Source: Cristatella mucedo (taxonomy: Eukaryota > Bryozoa > Phylactolaemata > Cristatellidae). Taken from it: a stretch of DNA of 64,000 nucleotides. Below the pieces are notes generated by a model. It saw only the letters and a program-made list of their open reading frames with translations. It did no database searches and was not told the DNA's origin. How positions within the stretch are numbered: position 1 is the stretch's first letter; each line of letters starts with the position of its first letter. Below are positions 51,071 to 63,144 of this stretch, one piece after another. The position numbers and the translations under genes are program-made. Where the stretch lies: NCBI GenBank assembly GCA_009760855.2, contig WPIO01000043.1, forward strand, positions 1,364,001-1,428,000, in the 5' to 3' direction.

Positions 51071-51227
51071 CCGCGACTGCCCAAGAGGTTAGGTACTAGC
51101 TCTTCACGACCAAGGTCAAGGGTTCGAATCCTGCAGTTGGACGATCCTTTATTGCCAACTGCGAGCCGTAGTGATAGCCGTGAAGGGTCTTCTGCCGCTA
51201 TACAAACGAGGTTGTTAAATCAGCTAA
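51071..51227 (+). mobile_element. SINE-A copy
   Basis: CCGCGACTGCCCAAGAGGTTA start, B box GGTTCGAATCC at 51121-51131, CGATCCTTTATTGCCAACTG, GTGATAGCCGTGAAGG, terminus GGTTGTTAAATCAGCTAA. Confidence 0.8.
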
Positions 51228-51246
51228 GATTGAGCAGATGGGACAA

Positions 51247-51480
51247 AGATGATATTTTTGCGTGGACAACATTTATGTGTAGGGTCTTTAGGTTTCGCGA
51301 TTCGTAATGATTGTGGATATCAAAGCCGAAACTAACTGCACACTGAATGAGATCCGCGTGTAGTTAGATGTGCATGATTTGGTAACAGTAAAAACTGATA
51401 GCTTACACTCGTGGGAGAATCTTGCATCGAATGTGTGACCTCCGTTGAGAGTGAGGCCGTGCATACGAGCCACAGGAGAA
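51247..51480. repeat. Dispersed repeat D, copy 1
   Basis: Shares collinear blocks with 63322-63500: GGGTCTT, a diverged TTGTGGATAT/TTGTCGATAT, CTGCACACTGAATGAGA versus CTGCACGCTGAATGAGA, and TTTGGTAA/TTTAGTAA. Family unknown. Confidence 0.5.
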
Positions 51481-51530
51481 ATGAATCAGTTAATGTAAGA
51501 AATAAGGCACATGAGGGGTCAGCTAGGTCC

Positions 51531-52267
51531 TAAAAATTGATGCTAAATCAGCCAGAACGAGGAAGGATCAATTATGATTGAAATGAGCTCAGAAAAATCT
51601 GAAATAAATTAAAATTAGCAACTTCTTTGACTGCTCATTGAATGCGGTTACTACGTGGACCGAGATGCAATGTAGAAAAGAGGTAGTAGATCGACCATCT
51701 GACCTATAGCGCCTACTTCCTCAACATATACCTCATCCCCCATCATTTAGTCACTGGTCCTCAAAGGGGCTAACCTACGTTCCAAGGACAATGAGGGAGC
51801 TCGCGGAAGCGGCGACGAAAAGAGATGGTGACCCCCCACGTACGGGTTGTACGACGACGTCTGCATTAACGCAGGCGGGCGCTCTGCGTTTTTACAGATG
51901 TTGAGTGGTCTCAGGAGTCGGTTGGCAGCTCCCTTGAAGAAGGAAGTAAAAAAAGGGACGGCAGATAGCGTGATAGTAGGTCACTCGACCCTCGCCCGCA
52001 ATTCGCCAACCCGAGCCGGCGGCAGCGGCGAAAGGCGAGTCAGCTGATCGATCGCAGCGGTCGACGTTCCGGGAATCCGGGAACGTCTTCTCGATCAACT
52101 CTCACCCTGACGTCGACAGTGCCACCTCCATAATTCCTATACCAAGGCACGGTCGGCTCAGCAAAACTAAGTTTCTTGAGCCCTGACCGCAGGACAATAT
52201 CCTGATGAAGATTCGTTAGCAGTACCTTCGGAGGGAAGGCCTTACTAAACAGGTCTGCGGCCATCTA
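51531..52267. other. No gene; possible Copia-like scrap
   Basis: The minus strand at 52180-52264 reads MAADLFSKAFPPKVLL, reminiscent of the ADLFTK.LP motif near the end of Copia polyproteins. Too short to support as a call. Confidence 0.2.

Positions 52268-52270
<3 letters not shown>

Positions 52271-52351
<81 letters not shown>
52271..52351. repeat. (CT)n joined to (AT)n
   Basis: About 45 nt of CT with one break, then about 36 nt of AT. Confidence 0.95.
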
Positions 52352-52354
<3 letters not shown>

Positions 52355-52487
52355 TCTTTCATCGTGGTTGGGGCTCTCGGAAGCTGCTGGCCAAACGATG
52401 AAGCTTGCCTGGCTGAACTCGGCATCCCACGCGCGGTGGGAAAGGTGTGGTCTGCGTTCCTGAACCAGGAGGCCCGGGTAGCATCCC

Positions 52488-53929
<1,442 letters not shown>

Positions 53930-54450
53930 GGTTTCGATTTTCATGAGAATGCAGAGCAGCTGTACATGTTCTTCGATTAATGCCTACCTCCCAGCACTTC
54001 AAACACTCTCAAATCCCTGGCAAACTGTTGTCCCAGCCTTCTTCCTTGAATGGCAGCTGAATTTCCCACTTTAAGACCAAAGTGATAGTTATGGTCTAAG
54101 CCAGTGTCACTCCATAAGTTGAAAGCCTAGCATCTCAAATTGGCTCGACCTATATTTCCTCTTCAGCTCGGCAGTAAATCTGGATGCACTGTTAGAAAAG
54201 GACCTTAGATGACCACATCAGTATCTCGTAAAGGCTTCAATAACTCATTGTAAATCTTCATACTGTTTATGCAATAAGACGCCTGAAAATTGTGCACAAC
54301 TCTGAAGCTAGGCATATCTGTCGTGTATATCGCAACTGCCGCAATGCACCTCTTCTCTCAGACCTGTGACTTATCTGTTTCAGGGTCCTGTCACTGACTT
54401 TAACGTTCTTTCATTTGCATGGCTCAGGTTTGTCTATCTGAACTCATTTC
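53930..54450 (+). mobile_element. Old LINE-A copy
   Basis: Highly diverged yet collinear: GATTTTCATGAGAATGCAG (HFYADD block), CCTCCCAGCACTTCAAACAC, ATCTCAAATTGGCTCGACC, ATGACCACATCAGTAT, CTGAAGCTAGGCATATCTG. No tail. Confidence 0.6.
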
Positions 54451-54614
54451 TCAGGATTACCCACGTGCCACCTGCTGAACTGGCTGGTCGTTAATGCGTG
54501 CCACCGACCGGTCTCAAATCCTCAGAGCCTGCCCGAACCAGCTAGCGGCTGCAGTCATTGCTTCCCATAAAGTAAAGAAGAAAACACACTTGCTGCTTAC
54601 TTGCATTTGCCTCT

Positions 54615-54785
54615 TCAGTGTTACTCACTTTCTCTGAGCTGCATGAGACGAAGTCGTTTAGCGGAAACCCAGGGAAAATGAAAGCCGCGTTGACTTTGTG
54701 TGAACAACAGAAAACTCTCCTGTGTTTAACACCCAGCTAGTCCTAATGGCTTTGTAGAGTTACAGACGGAGATACATTACATTGT
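54615..54785 (+). mobile_element. LINE-C 3' end
   Basis: GAGACGAAGTCGTTTAGCGG, TGTGTTTAACACCCAGCTAG, TTGTAGAGTTACAGACGGAG and ATACATTACATTG form the plus-strand LINE-C terminus. Confidence 0.65.
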
Positions 54786-54834
54786 CAATGGCCGTCTGCC
54801 GCAGGACTGAGCACGGAAGAAAAATTTGCAGTGA

Positions 54835-54893
54835 GGGGGACCGATCCTGCCATCTCAGGGCACCTGGTACTCTGCCGATTGAGCTATAGAGGC
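54835..54893 (-). other. tRNA-like sequence, probably a pseudogene or SINE head
   Basis: On the minus strand TATAGCTCAATCGGCAGAGT resembles a tRNA D-arm and A box; the T-arm region GGATCGGTCCC departs from the GGTTCGAATCC consensus and the acceptor stem does not close well. Confidence 0.3.
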
Positions 54894-55140
54894 TAGTATG
54901 TGTTCAATGCTCTGCAGGGGGTGTGTAAAAAGTGCCTAATTAAAAATTTTCAGATCACGCTTCTTTTCAGATTAATTGCGAGCCGATTCCTGGACTAATG
55001 CATCAACGAATGAATAAATGCTTATAACTCGTTCCCTGTGTGCTTATGCATGATGCAACTGTGCATGTTAATATTTGTTGTATTTTGTTCATGTAACATA
55101 GGCAGCAACTAGTAACGTGCACTGAATCATCATGCACAGG
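54894..55140 (+). mobile_element. Possible LINE-A 3' UTR remnant
   Basis: GTGTGCTTATGCATGATGCA, ACTGTGCATGTTAA near 55038-55070 recall the GCATGCTGAC-rich LINE-A 3' UTR; the rest is unassigned. Confidence 0.3.
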
Positions 55141-55875
55141 TAAGCACTCAAGTCACTTGCGTAAATGGCAAGTCACTGGGGCAAAGGGAAAGATGAGCTG
55201 AACGCGAACGAGTCTTTAGTTCCTATGGAAGCACATTAAAACCGCTCTGATAATGATTTAGCAACTATGGAACATTTGCACGAACAAGCACCGATAGGCG
55301 TTGAGCGTATCATTGAGATTGCATGTAGGACCATGATCGACCAGGACTTGGAAAGTATGTAAATACCATACGACCGTGTTGTCATTGCAAACTAGCCAGT
55401 ACCCGAGCAGAAACGGCGAACGAGCGGCTCGCTTGTCAGGACTTGCTCCGACGATTCAAGTTGGAGCAGCGAAGCGACGATGAATTTACCGCTGCCACAA
55501 GACGGACGCGCGGGCGGAGCTTAGCGGATCATTTCTAGCGTAGCCTTGACATCGGCCTCCTCTCAGCAGAACGAGAGAGCGTTTCTCCTGCCCTGGAGCG
55601 CCGGGCTACGTACCTTATGGAGAGCCGCCGCTTCTCTCCCCCCCCCCGCGCCCCCTGAAAATGCCCCGGCGCAGCGCCGCCTCTCGTTACAAGAAGCGAG
55701 GAACTCTCAGCGCCCATTCTCCGCGTCGCCAGCCGCTCGAGCGATTGAATAGAACAACGAACGAACGTTCTCGCGAATCGCAAAATTTAATGCGACTCCT
55801 AGAGGCGCTGCTGGAGCGTGGGCACAGGGAGGGTCGTCACTCCAAGAGGTAAACGGAGCGGCGCGATCTGAGATA
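55141..55875. other. No recognised feature
   Basis: GC-rich at 55,540-55,760 with open frames on both strands but no recognisable domain. Confidence 0.3.
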
Positions 55876-55990
55876 ATTATAACAGTACACTTGATAAAGC
55901 ACCCTCAGGGAACTCGATCTCTTGCTAGGCGCTTTAAATTTGCTGCAAAGGAAACGCGATCGAATGGCGAGTGGTGTCGTGCTTGATAAT
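55876..55990 (-). mobile_element. LINE-A 3' end
   Basis: TACACTTGATAAAGCACCCTC, GAACTCGATCTCTTGCTAGG, TTTGCTGCAAAGGAAACGCG, then the match ends at GTGCTTGATAAT. Confidence 0.7.
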
Positions 55991-56377
55991 GGGAGGTGAA
56001 ACCTCCTACAATTAATGGAGCCGTACCTGTATCCTTTCAAAATTAGGACGTCCAAGATATTCTTGGAGAGGTGTGTGCGACTATCGTGGCGTTCCCGGAC
56101 GGTAAGCCCGCTGTGGCGTTCGACTACGGGACTGCACTATCTGCGCGCCAGTTAATCCTTTCCTAAGAGCGGTCCGCCGACCAGGAAATGCACCGAAATG
56201 CAAGCGACTGGCTAGCCATCGGGCCCCGACATCAGGCCATATCTGCAGGGCTCCAGCTCCAGCCAGTCGTCTCTTCAGCCTCCCCCTCCGACTGAGATGC
56301 AGGAAGCCCGGTACGGGTAGCCCCCCTCCTGCCCGCCCTGGTGGCTGCTGGGCTCGCTGATGGAGGCACGGATCGGC

Positions 56378-56459
56378 CGTTAACCGAATGTCTGTTTGTC
56401 GCCGCAACATAAGGAACTGTATTAAAGGATCGCGGTATTAGGAAGGTTGAGAACCACTG
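56378..56459 (-). mobile_element. Charlie-like hAT terminus
   Basis: Read in reverse complement the end begins CAGTGGTTCTCAACCTTC, then CTAATACCGCGATCC, TTTAATACAGTTCCTTATG and TTGCGGCGACA. As I recall, this closely resembles ends of Charlie-group hAT elements of vertebrates. The other end was not found, so the element is truncated or too decayed. It abuts LINE-C at 56460. Confidence 0.6.
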
Positions 56460-56757
56460 TCCTAGACTGTGGAACTCGCTTCCACAATTCTTACGCAACG
56501 ACTGCTACTCTCCTGCTGCCGACTAGGGCTCATCCTTTCCAGCTGTCCCGAGCTGCTACTTCCACGATGCTCACTACCTCAACTGCTCTCTTGACTCTTG
56601 CTATGCTTCCCGCTTTCTCTTCGTTTCGTGAGACGAAGTCAGTTAGCTACCCAATGCCTACCGAAAGCCGCTTAGGCTGTGAGTTCGCTATACAAAACTC
56701 TCCTGCGTAGCACCCACATAGTCTTTGTGGAGTTAAAGACGGAGATACATTATGGTT
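56460..56757 (+). mobile_element. LINE-C 3' part
   Basis: TCCTAGACTGTGGAACTCGC opens the C-terminal coding block (LDCGTRFHNS in one frame), followed by the conserved GAGACGAAGTCAGTTAGCTA, CTTTGTGGAGTTAAAGACGG and AGATACATTATGG terminus. Confidence 0.7.
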
Positions 56758-56936
56758 TGATGATTTTATGTTTTATGGAGGATGAGTGGCGGCCTGCAGA
56801 GAAAGGGAGGCGAGAGCACGGGCGCCGGGGGGGGGGGCGGTCGTAAGCCGTCGCACATGAATCCCTGGACATTAGTGTTTCTGTACCGCCGCGTGCTTGC
56901 TGTCGGAGCTTCAAACCACAGCTTTTATGCGATCCC

Positions 56937-57018
56937 AGGAGGAGGAGGATGAGGATGAGGAGGAGGAGGAGGAGGAGGAGGAGGAGGAGGAGAAGGAGAA
57001 AAAGGAGGAGGAGGAGGC
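56937..57018. repeat. (GAG)n purine tract
   Basis: GAG/GAT triplets giving a poly-Glu frame. Purine-only for about 80 nt on the plus strand; likely a simple repeat and not coding. Confidence 0.9.
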
Positions 57019-57381
57019 AGATAACTGCTCAACGATCGATGGCGATCGATCCCCCAATCATTTTCTCTCATCTAGTCACGGTGCACATTATGTCATACGA
57101 ATAGGAATAGCTATGATACTACTGCTACTACTGCTAATAATAAAGATAATATTGCGGAATGACTGAACATAAGGACATCATGACCGCCATTAAAGCCAAG
57201 AGCTTTTGAAGGGCTCGCTTGAACAGTTCGCTTTGCCATAGGACTAACCACACTTTACTCATTTCTAACCAGCAAGACCCTCAGCCCCTTCCGGCCTATT
57301 GGGGCTATTACAATCCTCACCTCGAGCAGCGGACTGCTCTGAAGCTGCCTGGCCCTCTCTCAGTCCTGTGACCGTAACCCT

Positions 57382-57398
57382 GGGGGGGGGGGGGGGGG
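57382..57398. repeat. Run of 17 G
   Basis: Uninterrupted G homopolymer, 50 nt before the Tigger-like element. A second G run lies at about 56827-56837. Confidence 0.9.
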
Positions 57399-57447
57399 CA
57401 GGGCAGCCAGGCAGGCTCGCTGGGAATCGCAGGGCTATGGCCCTCTA

Positions 57448-58274
57448 CAGTGGTACCGCGGCTTACGACTGTCTCGATGTACGAGCGTTTCGAGATACGA
57501 GCTGTCTGTCTCTCGGCCGATTCTTTGCTTTGCGTTGCGAGCTAAAATTCGGGTTACGAGCCAGCTTCGGATACTCCACCGCTAGCTGCCTCGGCGAACG
57601 TCGCACAGCGTGCGGTTACTCAGGCCAATAAGGGTAGGGAACCGGATGACGTTCCGTTGCAAGACGGCTGCCCTACGACCCGGCTGTGAGGCCAAGCGCA
57701 GGCCTGTTGGTTCGCTCCCACACAAATTCGAGCGAGCCGTCGTGGTGCTTGGACGCACACGATCGCCAGACTCCAGTGTTAAATCCGACTACGGCAGGAA
57801 CAGCTAAGTACGTACTGTACTCTATTTAGGCAATATTATCGTGTGAGAGTTCATCGCACCACTGATAACAATCGGCGCGTCCGCGTAAAGTCCCAGCCAA
57901 TAAACTGAAAGCGGGAAAAGCCCGGCGAAAAGGGTAAAAATCGGCGAATAAGATTCAGATATTCATTTCAGCCTTCCTCCTCTAACTCTATTAGCATCTT
58001 CGAGTCGTCTGATCTCCAAGTTACTCCTGTACATTAGGATTAACACAAACCGTTTATTGCAAGACGTTCTATTGTACTGTATTTAAAAACAACATTCGTT
58101 ATTTATAAGTACATTTTTTAATTTAAAAACGTGAAAAAAATTGCAGTGTTTTCTTTGGTCCGGAACGGACTAATGGCATTTCAACGGGAAAATTGATTTG
58201 CCGTACTAGTAATGAGTAACGAGTAACGAGCTCCGGCACGGAGCGAATTAAACTTGTAAGCCGAGGTACCAAGG
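57448..58274. mobile_element. Pogo/Tigger-like non-autonomous DNA transposon
   Basis: Left end CAGTGGTACCGCGGCTTAC; the right end reversed reads CCTTGGTACCTCGGCTTAC; 17 of 21 terminal bases match. Both sides are flanked by the dinucleotide TA (57446-57447 and 58275-58276), the target duplication of pogo/Tc1-type elements. 827 bp with no transposase frame, so it would need an enzyme made elsewhere. ACGAG-rich subterminal repeats occur at both ends. Confidence 0.75.
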
Positions 58275-58435
58275 TATTTCGATTAGATCTAGACCCTTGC
58301 GTGGATTTCGTGCAAATGCTACGAAAGATATACTGGCAGTGTCCACTCTGTGTGGTAGGTTTTCCAGTATGTGGTAGGTTTTTCCATTTCTTAGTGACAT
58401 TAGGTTTTCCTATAGCTTTCTACTTAGTATTAATA

Positions 58436-60165
58436 ATAATAATAATAATAATAATTCACTTGATAAAGCGCCCTCAGAGAACTTAATCTCTCTCTAGGCG
58501 CTTTACATTTGCTGCAAAGTGAAATGCAATTTAATGGTAAGTAAAATCATGCTTGAAAAACAAACAAAATGAATAATATGGTTAGGGGTGACATGCACAG
58601 GGCCAGCATGCAAATGTGGTTAGTGGCAGCATGCACAGTGTCAGCACGCATAAGCACATCAAGGACGAATCACAGGGACCCGCTAAATGCTGTCCTAAAT
58701 AGGTGTGTTTTTAGGTTCTTTTTAAATGTGGTCAGGTCAGGGGATGTTCTGACGCAGGTCGGGAGGAAGTTCCAGGCTGTATGAGCATACGAGCTAAGCG
58801 CACGGTCTCCATAGGATTTAAGGTTTGTACGAGGTATTTCTAGACTGTTGGATTCCGAAAAGCGGGTGGTACGATGCTTGGCCTGATGGGGTAGTATATC
58901 TGAAAGATAGGCTGGAGCCATAGAATGAAGGGACCTAAAAGTGAGCGACAAAACCTTGAAGTCAATCCGTTGCTTGACTGGTAGCCAGTGCAAGTCGGCG
59001 AGAAGCGGAGTAATGTGGCAACTGCGCCGCTCACGACAGACAAGCCTAGCTGCAGAGTTTTGCACCAGATGCAATCGCCTGATCGCACATGCTGGTAGGC
59101 CAGTAAGCAATGAGTTGCAGAAGTTCGAGACGAGATGTCACGAATGCATGGACCCACTTAGATGTGGTGTCTTTATCTAAACAAGCCCGAATTTTAGCAA
59201 TGTTATGAAGCTGAAAATAGGCGGATTTGACTGTGGAGCTGATATGGTCGTCTAACGAGAGGTCGCTTTGGATTTTGACACCTAGATTTCGAGCTGATTC
59301 AACTGGAGATATGCTGGCAGAGCTAATTTTGAGCGTCAGCCTTTCCAATCTCCGAATCACACTGGGTTTGCCCATAACAAGTAAGTTAGTTTTATCATCG
59401 TTTAGTTTTAGAAAATTTGCTGCCATCCATGTGCGGATGTCATCAATGCATGCAGCTAGTGAGTTGAGAGAATTTGAGGTGCTCGAAGGCTGGGAGGGAT
59501 CAAAGCAAAGGTACAACTGAGTGTCATCCGCATAGAAGTGAAAGCCTAGATTGTGCTTGGCAATCACATCAGCAAGAGGCAGAGTATAAACCGTGAAAAG
59601 AACCGGACCTAGCACTGAGCCCTGAGGTACTCCATATTTCAGAGGTATTTCAGATGATCTTTGTCCATTCACGTCAAAACTCTGGAGTCTCCCACTCAGA
59701 TAGGACCTGAACCACTGCAGAGCAGTGCTAGTGATGCCCAGGCGAGATGAGAGGTGCTCTAGAAGAACTTTGTGATCGATGGTGTCAAAAGCTGCCGAAA
59801 GATCAAGCAAAACAAGCAGGGACACTCTACCCATGTCTGCATTCCTAAGTAGGTCGTTGTATACCCGAAGCAATGCTGACTCTGTGGAGTGATTAGCTCT
59901 AAAGCCAGACTGGAACTTACTAGCAAGGTGTGAGGTTTCGATATACGAGTTCAGCTGGTCTGCCACGACCCGTTTTAGTGTCTTTGATAGGAATGGTAGA
60001 AGGGAAACTGGGCGGTAGTTGCTTAAGTTCTCTTGGTCTAGTGTAGCTTTCTTGAGAAGTGGCCTGACTACAGCTTTTTTGAAAGGTGCTGGGACATGAC
60101 CTGAGGCTAATGACATATTAATTAACGACATACGATTGTGAAGGGTTATCGCCGTTCTAGTACTA
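58436..60165 (-). mobile_element. LINE-A, longest copy in the window
   Basis: Minus-strand L2-like LINE: (AAT)n tail at its 3' side, 3' UTR, then reverse transcriptase. A 361-residue frame (60131-59046) covers [52 protein letters not shown] and LLVMGKPS; a second frame (59110-58670) holds the C-terminal [16 protein letters not shown]. Compared with other copies one extra base near 59130 (CTCGAACTTCTG instead of CTCGACTTCTG) causes the frame change. No endonuclease domain: 5' truncated. Confidence 0.9.
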
Positions 60166-60194
60166 ATGCCAGAGATACATGCAGCAAGAAAGTT

Positions 60195-60240
<46 letters not shown>

Positions 60241-60243
60241 AAG
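60195..60243. repeat. (GA)n microsatellite
   Basis: GA repeats with C and A interruptions, at the junction of LINE-A sequence and SINE-B. Confidence 0.9.
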
Positions 60244-60256
60244 TAAGAGAGACAGA

Positions 60257-60403
60257 GCCGCGCTGGTTTGGCTCAGTGGTTAAAGTGCTGCCCCCCCCGA
60301 CCGAAGTCATGCCGAGGTTGCTGGCCGTAGCCCCTTGGCATATGTGATACGCATGAATAGAGATTAAGCTCTCTTATGGTGCTATGCAAATGAATTATAT
60401 ATT
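60257..60403 (+). mobile_element. SINE-B copy
   Basis: CGCGCTGGTTTGGCTCAGTG, GTTAAAGTGCTG, CGACCGAAGTCATGCCGAGG, then a tail CATGAATAGAGATTAAGCTC, TTATGGTGCTATGC, AAATGAATTATATATT. Inserted in the older LINE-A. Confidence 0.8.
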
Positions 60404-60895
60404 GTATATAGCGTTTGCCGTGTCTGAAGGCATACATGGATCAAAGTGTAGGTACAACTGTGTATCGTCTGCAAAAAACGAAACCTCATAATGTGCTTGG
60501 CGATTACATCGGCAAGAGGGAGAGAATAAATAGATTGTGAAAAGAATTAGATCAAGTAGAAATCCATGTGGTTCCACCCACATACATTAGAAACTCCCGT
60601 GTTACTGTTACCAGTTGAAATCAATGCCTTGAAGCCTTCCTCGGAGCTAGAACCTAAACCACTGCAGTGTAGTGCCACTGATGCCTAAGCAAAATGAGAG
60701 ACGCTTAAGAACCGAAAGATCTAGCAAAAAAAGGAGAGAGACTCTATCCAAGTCTACATTCCTGAGAGAAAATCGTCATAAATTCTTAAAAATGATGAAC
60801 CCTCAAAGTAATTAGCTTTAAAAACTGACTGTAATTTACTTGTTAGGTTTGAAGTTTTTAAGAGTTTAGCCGATTCAACAATACTCATTATAGTG

Positions 60896-61712
60896 ATATC
60901 CATACCCATATCAGCTCCATGGTCAAATCTGCCTATTTTCAGCTTCATAATATTGCTAAAATTAGGGCTTGTTTAGATAAGGATACCAAATCTAAGTTGG
61001 TCCATGCATTCGTGACATCTCGTCTCGACTTCTGCAACTCACTGCTTACTGGCCTACCAGCATGTGCGATCAGGCGATTGCATCTGGTGCAAAACTCGGC
61101 AGCTAGACTTGTCTGTCGTGAGCGTCGCAGTTGCCACATTACTCCACTTCTCGCCGACCTGCACTGGCTGCAAGTCAAGCAACGGATTGACTTCAAGGTT
61201 TTGTCGCTCACTTTTAGGTCCCTTCATTCTATGGCTCCAGCCTATCTCTCCGACATACTCCCCCATCAGGCCAAGCATCGTACCACCCGCTTTTCGGAAT
61301 CCAACAGTCTACAAATACCTCGTACAAACCTCAAATTCTTGGAGACCGTGCATTTAGTTCGTATGCTCCCAAAGCCTGGAACTCTCTCCCGATCTGCGTC
61401 AGAACATCCCCTGACCTGACCACAATTAAAAGGAACTTAAAAACACGCCTATTTAGGACAGCATTTAGTGGGTTCCTGTGATTCGTCCTTCACGTGCTTA
61501 TGCGTGCTGACACTGTGCATGCTGCCACTAACCACATTTGCATGCTGACCCTGTGCATGTCACCCCTAACCATATTATTCATTTTGTTTTTTTTCAAGCA
61601 TGATTTTACTTACCATTTAATTGCATTTCCCATTGCAGCAAATGTAAAGCGCCTAGAAAGAGATTAAGTTCTCTGAGGGCGCTTTATCAAGTACATTATT
61701 ATTATTATTATT
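60896..61712 (+). mobile_element. LINE-A copy with target duplication
   Basis: Plus-strand, 5' truncated, starting near [18 protein letters not shown] and running through LADLHWLQVKQRIDFK to a stop, 3' UTR and (ATT)n. Flanked by ATTATAGTG at 60887-60895 and 61713-61721; the older LINE-A continues across the site. Confidence 0.85.
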
Positions 61713-62051
61713 ATTATAGTGTCTCTGGGCAGTAGGTGAGAGATTGGGTGAAAGTGGCTTAAATTCCTCTGGTCCAGCTTTGTCTTGTTAATGAGTTAAG
61801 CAGTACAGCAGCAAAAGATGTAGCTTAGAAAGAGAAGAGTGGCTATAGGGTCTAGTGAGCTAGTAATACTTCTAGAATGTGAGCTGAACTTAAGGATGAG
61901 GGCACTGGGGCTTTCAGGCTTCGCCTGTGAGCATTGGGGTATTTCTGGTAATTTAAAGGCACCATCATCCTTTGGGGATGCTGCTGAGGAAGTGGAGCAC
62001 AGTGGGAGATGTAGCCTTGGCGATTGACTATCCGATCTTATCCATCGTGCA

Positions 62052-62129
62052 AATGTAAAGCGCCTAGAGAGAGATTAAGTTCTCTGAGGGTGCTTTATCA
62101 AGTGAATTATTATTATTATTATTATTATT
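62052..62129 (+). mobile_element. Very short LINE-A 3' end with target duplication
   Basis: Only the last 78 nt (AATGTAAAGCGCCTAGAGAG to (ATT)n). Flanked by identical ATCGTGCA at 62044-62051 and 62130-62137. Confidence 0.85.
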
Positions 62130-62330
62130 ATCGTGCAGACAAATGATAGAGAAGCGTTCAGGTGAATCACCACAAGGATAGATAACTTGGTTAGGTGCTG
62201 GCTCACATGGGAGCTGTTAAGGACGTTGTTGATGCTAGGCATGAGCATTTTTTCATTGTTCATCTGCGATTCTACTATTCTTTTACAGGAGTTGAAATTG
62301 GCCTTAGCTAAAATGAATATACAATGTCCC

Positions 62331-62850
62331 GCTGTAATGAACTATGAACTTGACAGCTGAACCTCGATTATTGCAATGAGCTTGGTCGCTGAATTTGAAC
62401 TGATAGCCGTTTATGAAATAGACACGATAAGCCGACGCTTAGGAGCAGTGCTGATTTATGATTATGAGTGAACACCTGGCCTATATATAGGGTCTGGGCC
62501 TGACTGCAGTCGCCCGCTTGGATTAACGGTCCGCCGATGGTGAGTCACAGCACTGAGCCTGAGCTACTGTGTTGAGTCTGTCGGAAGTCTCCTGCCGTAT
62601 CGGCCGTCACATTCAGGGAATGCTTTGTGCTTTTTCTAATAAGGCATTGCTACTAGCACTTGCTGAAGGCTATTAAGCGCTGCCTCGTTGCTGTTGGCGC
62701 AGTTCTAGATTCAGGTATCTGTATACTGCAACCATCGTGCCGCTATCCGAACTAGTAAGGGTCGCTTGGCCATAACAATCGGTGTGATCTGAAATAGTCC
62801 TCGTATGGCAGTCGATGGACAGGCGGTCAGTCTTGATCTTCTGATTGCTT
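62331..62850. other. No gene; isolated TATA-like box
   Basis: TATATATA at 62482-62489 lies about 35 nt before a pyrimidine-rich ACTGCAGTC. No coding frame follows. Confidence 0.25.
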
Positions 62851-62994
62851 TAAATATAATTCATTTGTATAGCGCCCCAAGAAAACTTAATCTCTATTCA
62901 GGCGCTTCACACTTGCCTCGGGGCTCGAGCCCACGACCTCAGCCAGATCTTGGTCGGGGCGGGCACCTTAACTGCCGGACCAAACCAGCTCGGC
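62851..62994 (-). mobile_element. SINE-B copy, inverted
   Basis: ATATAATTCATTTGTATAGCG, CCCCAAGAAAACTTAATCTC, GGGGCTCGAGCCCACGACC, TTGGTCGGGGCGGGCACC, GGACCAAACCAGCTCGGC. Well preserved. Confidence 0.85.
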
Positions 62995-63144
62995 TGCTTT
63001 CTCAACTCGTGGTTTCTACACTGTCTGCATTGAACCGTAAGCCACCTGGGCAAGGGGAGGGCAAATTTTATGCTTAGTGGGAGGAACAAACTCGTCCACA
63101 ACGTCGGCAAGTTTTTTGTAGCATTTCGCCAGTGAGGTCAGATC

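Larger units (their letters stand above)
60165..62330 (-). mobile_element. Older LINE-A copy split by later insertions
   Basis: Collinear minus-strand pieces at about 60165-60200, 60404-60895, 61713-62051 and 62130-62330 correspond to successive parts of the LINE-A reverse transcriptase (compare 59440-60070) and upstream sequence. They are separated by a (GA)n plus SINE-B, a plus-strand LINE-A, and a short plus-strand LINE-A end. Confidence 0.7.
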
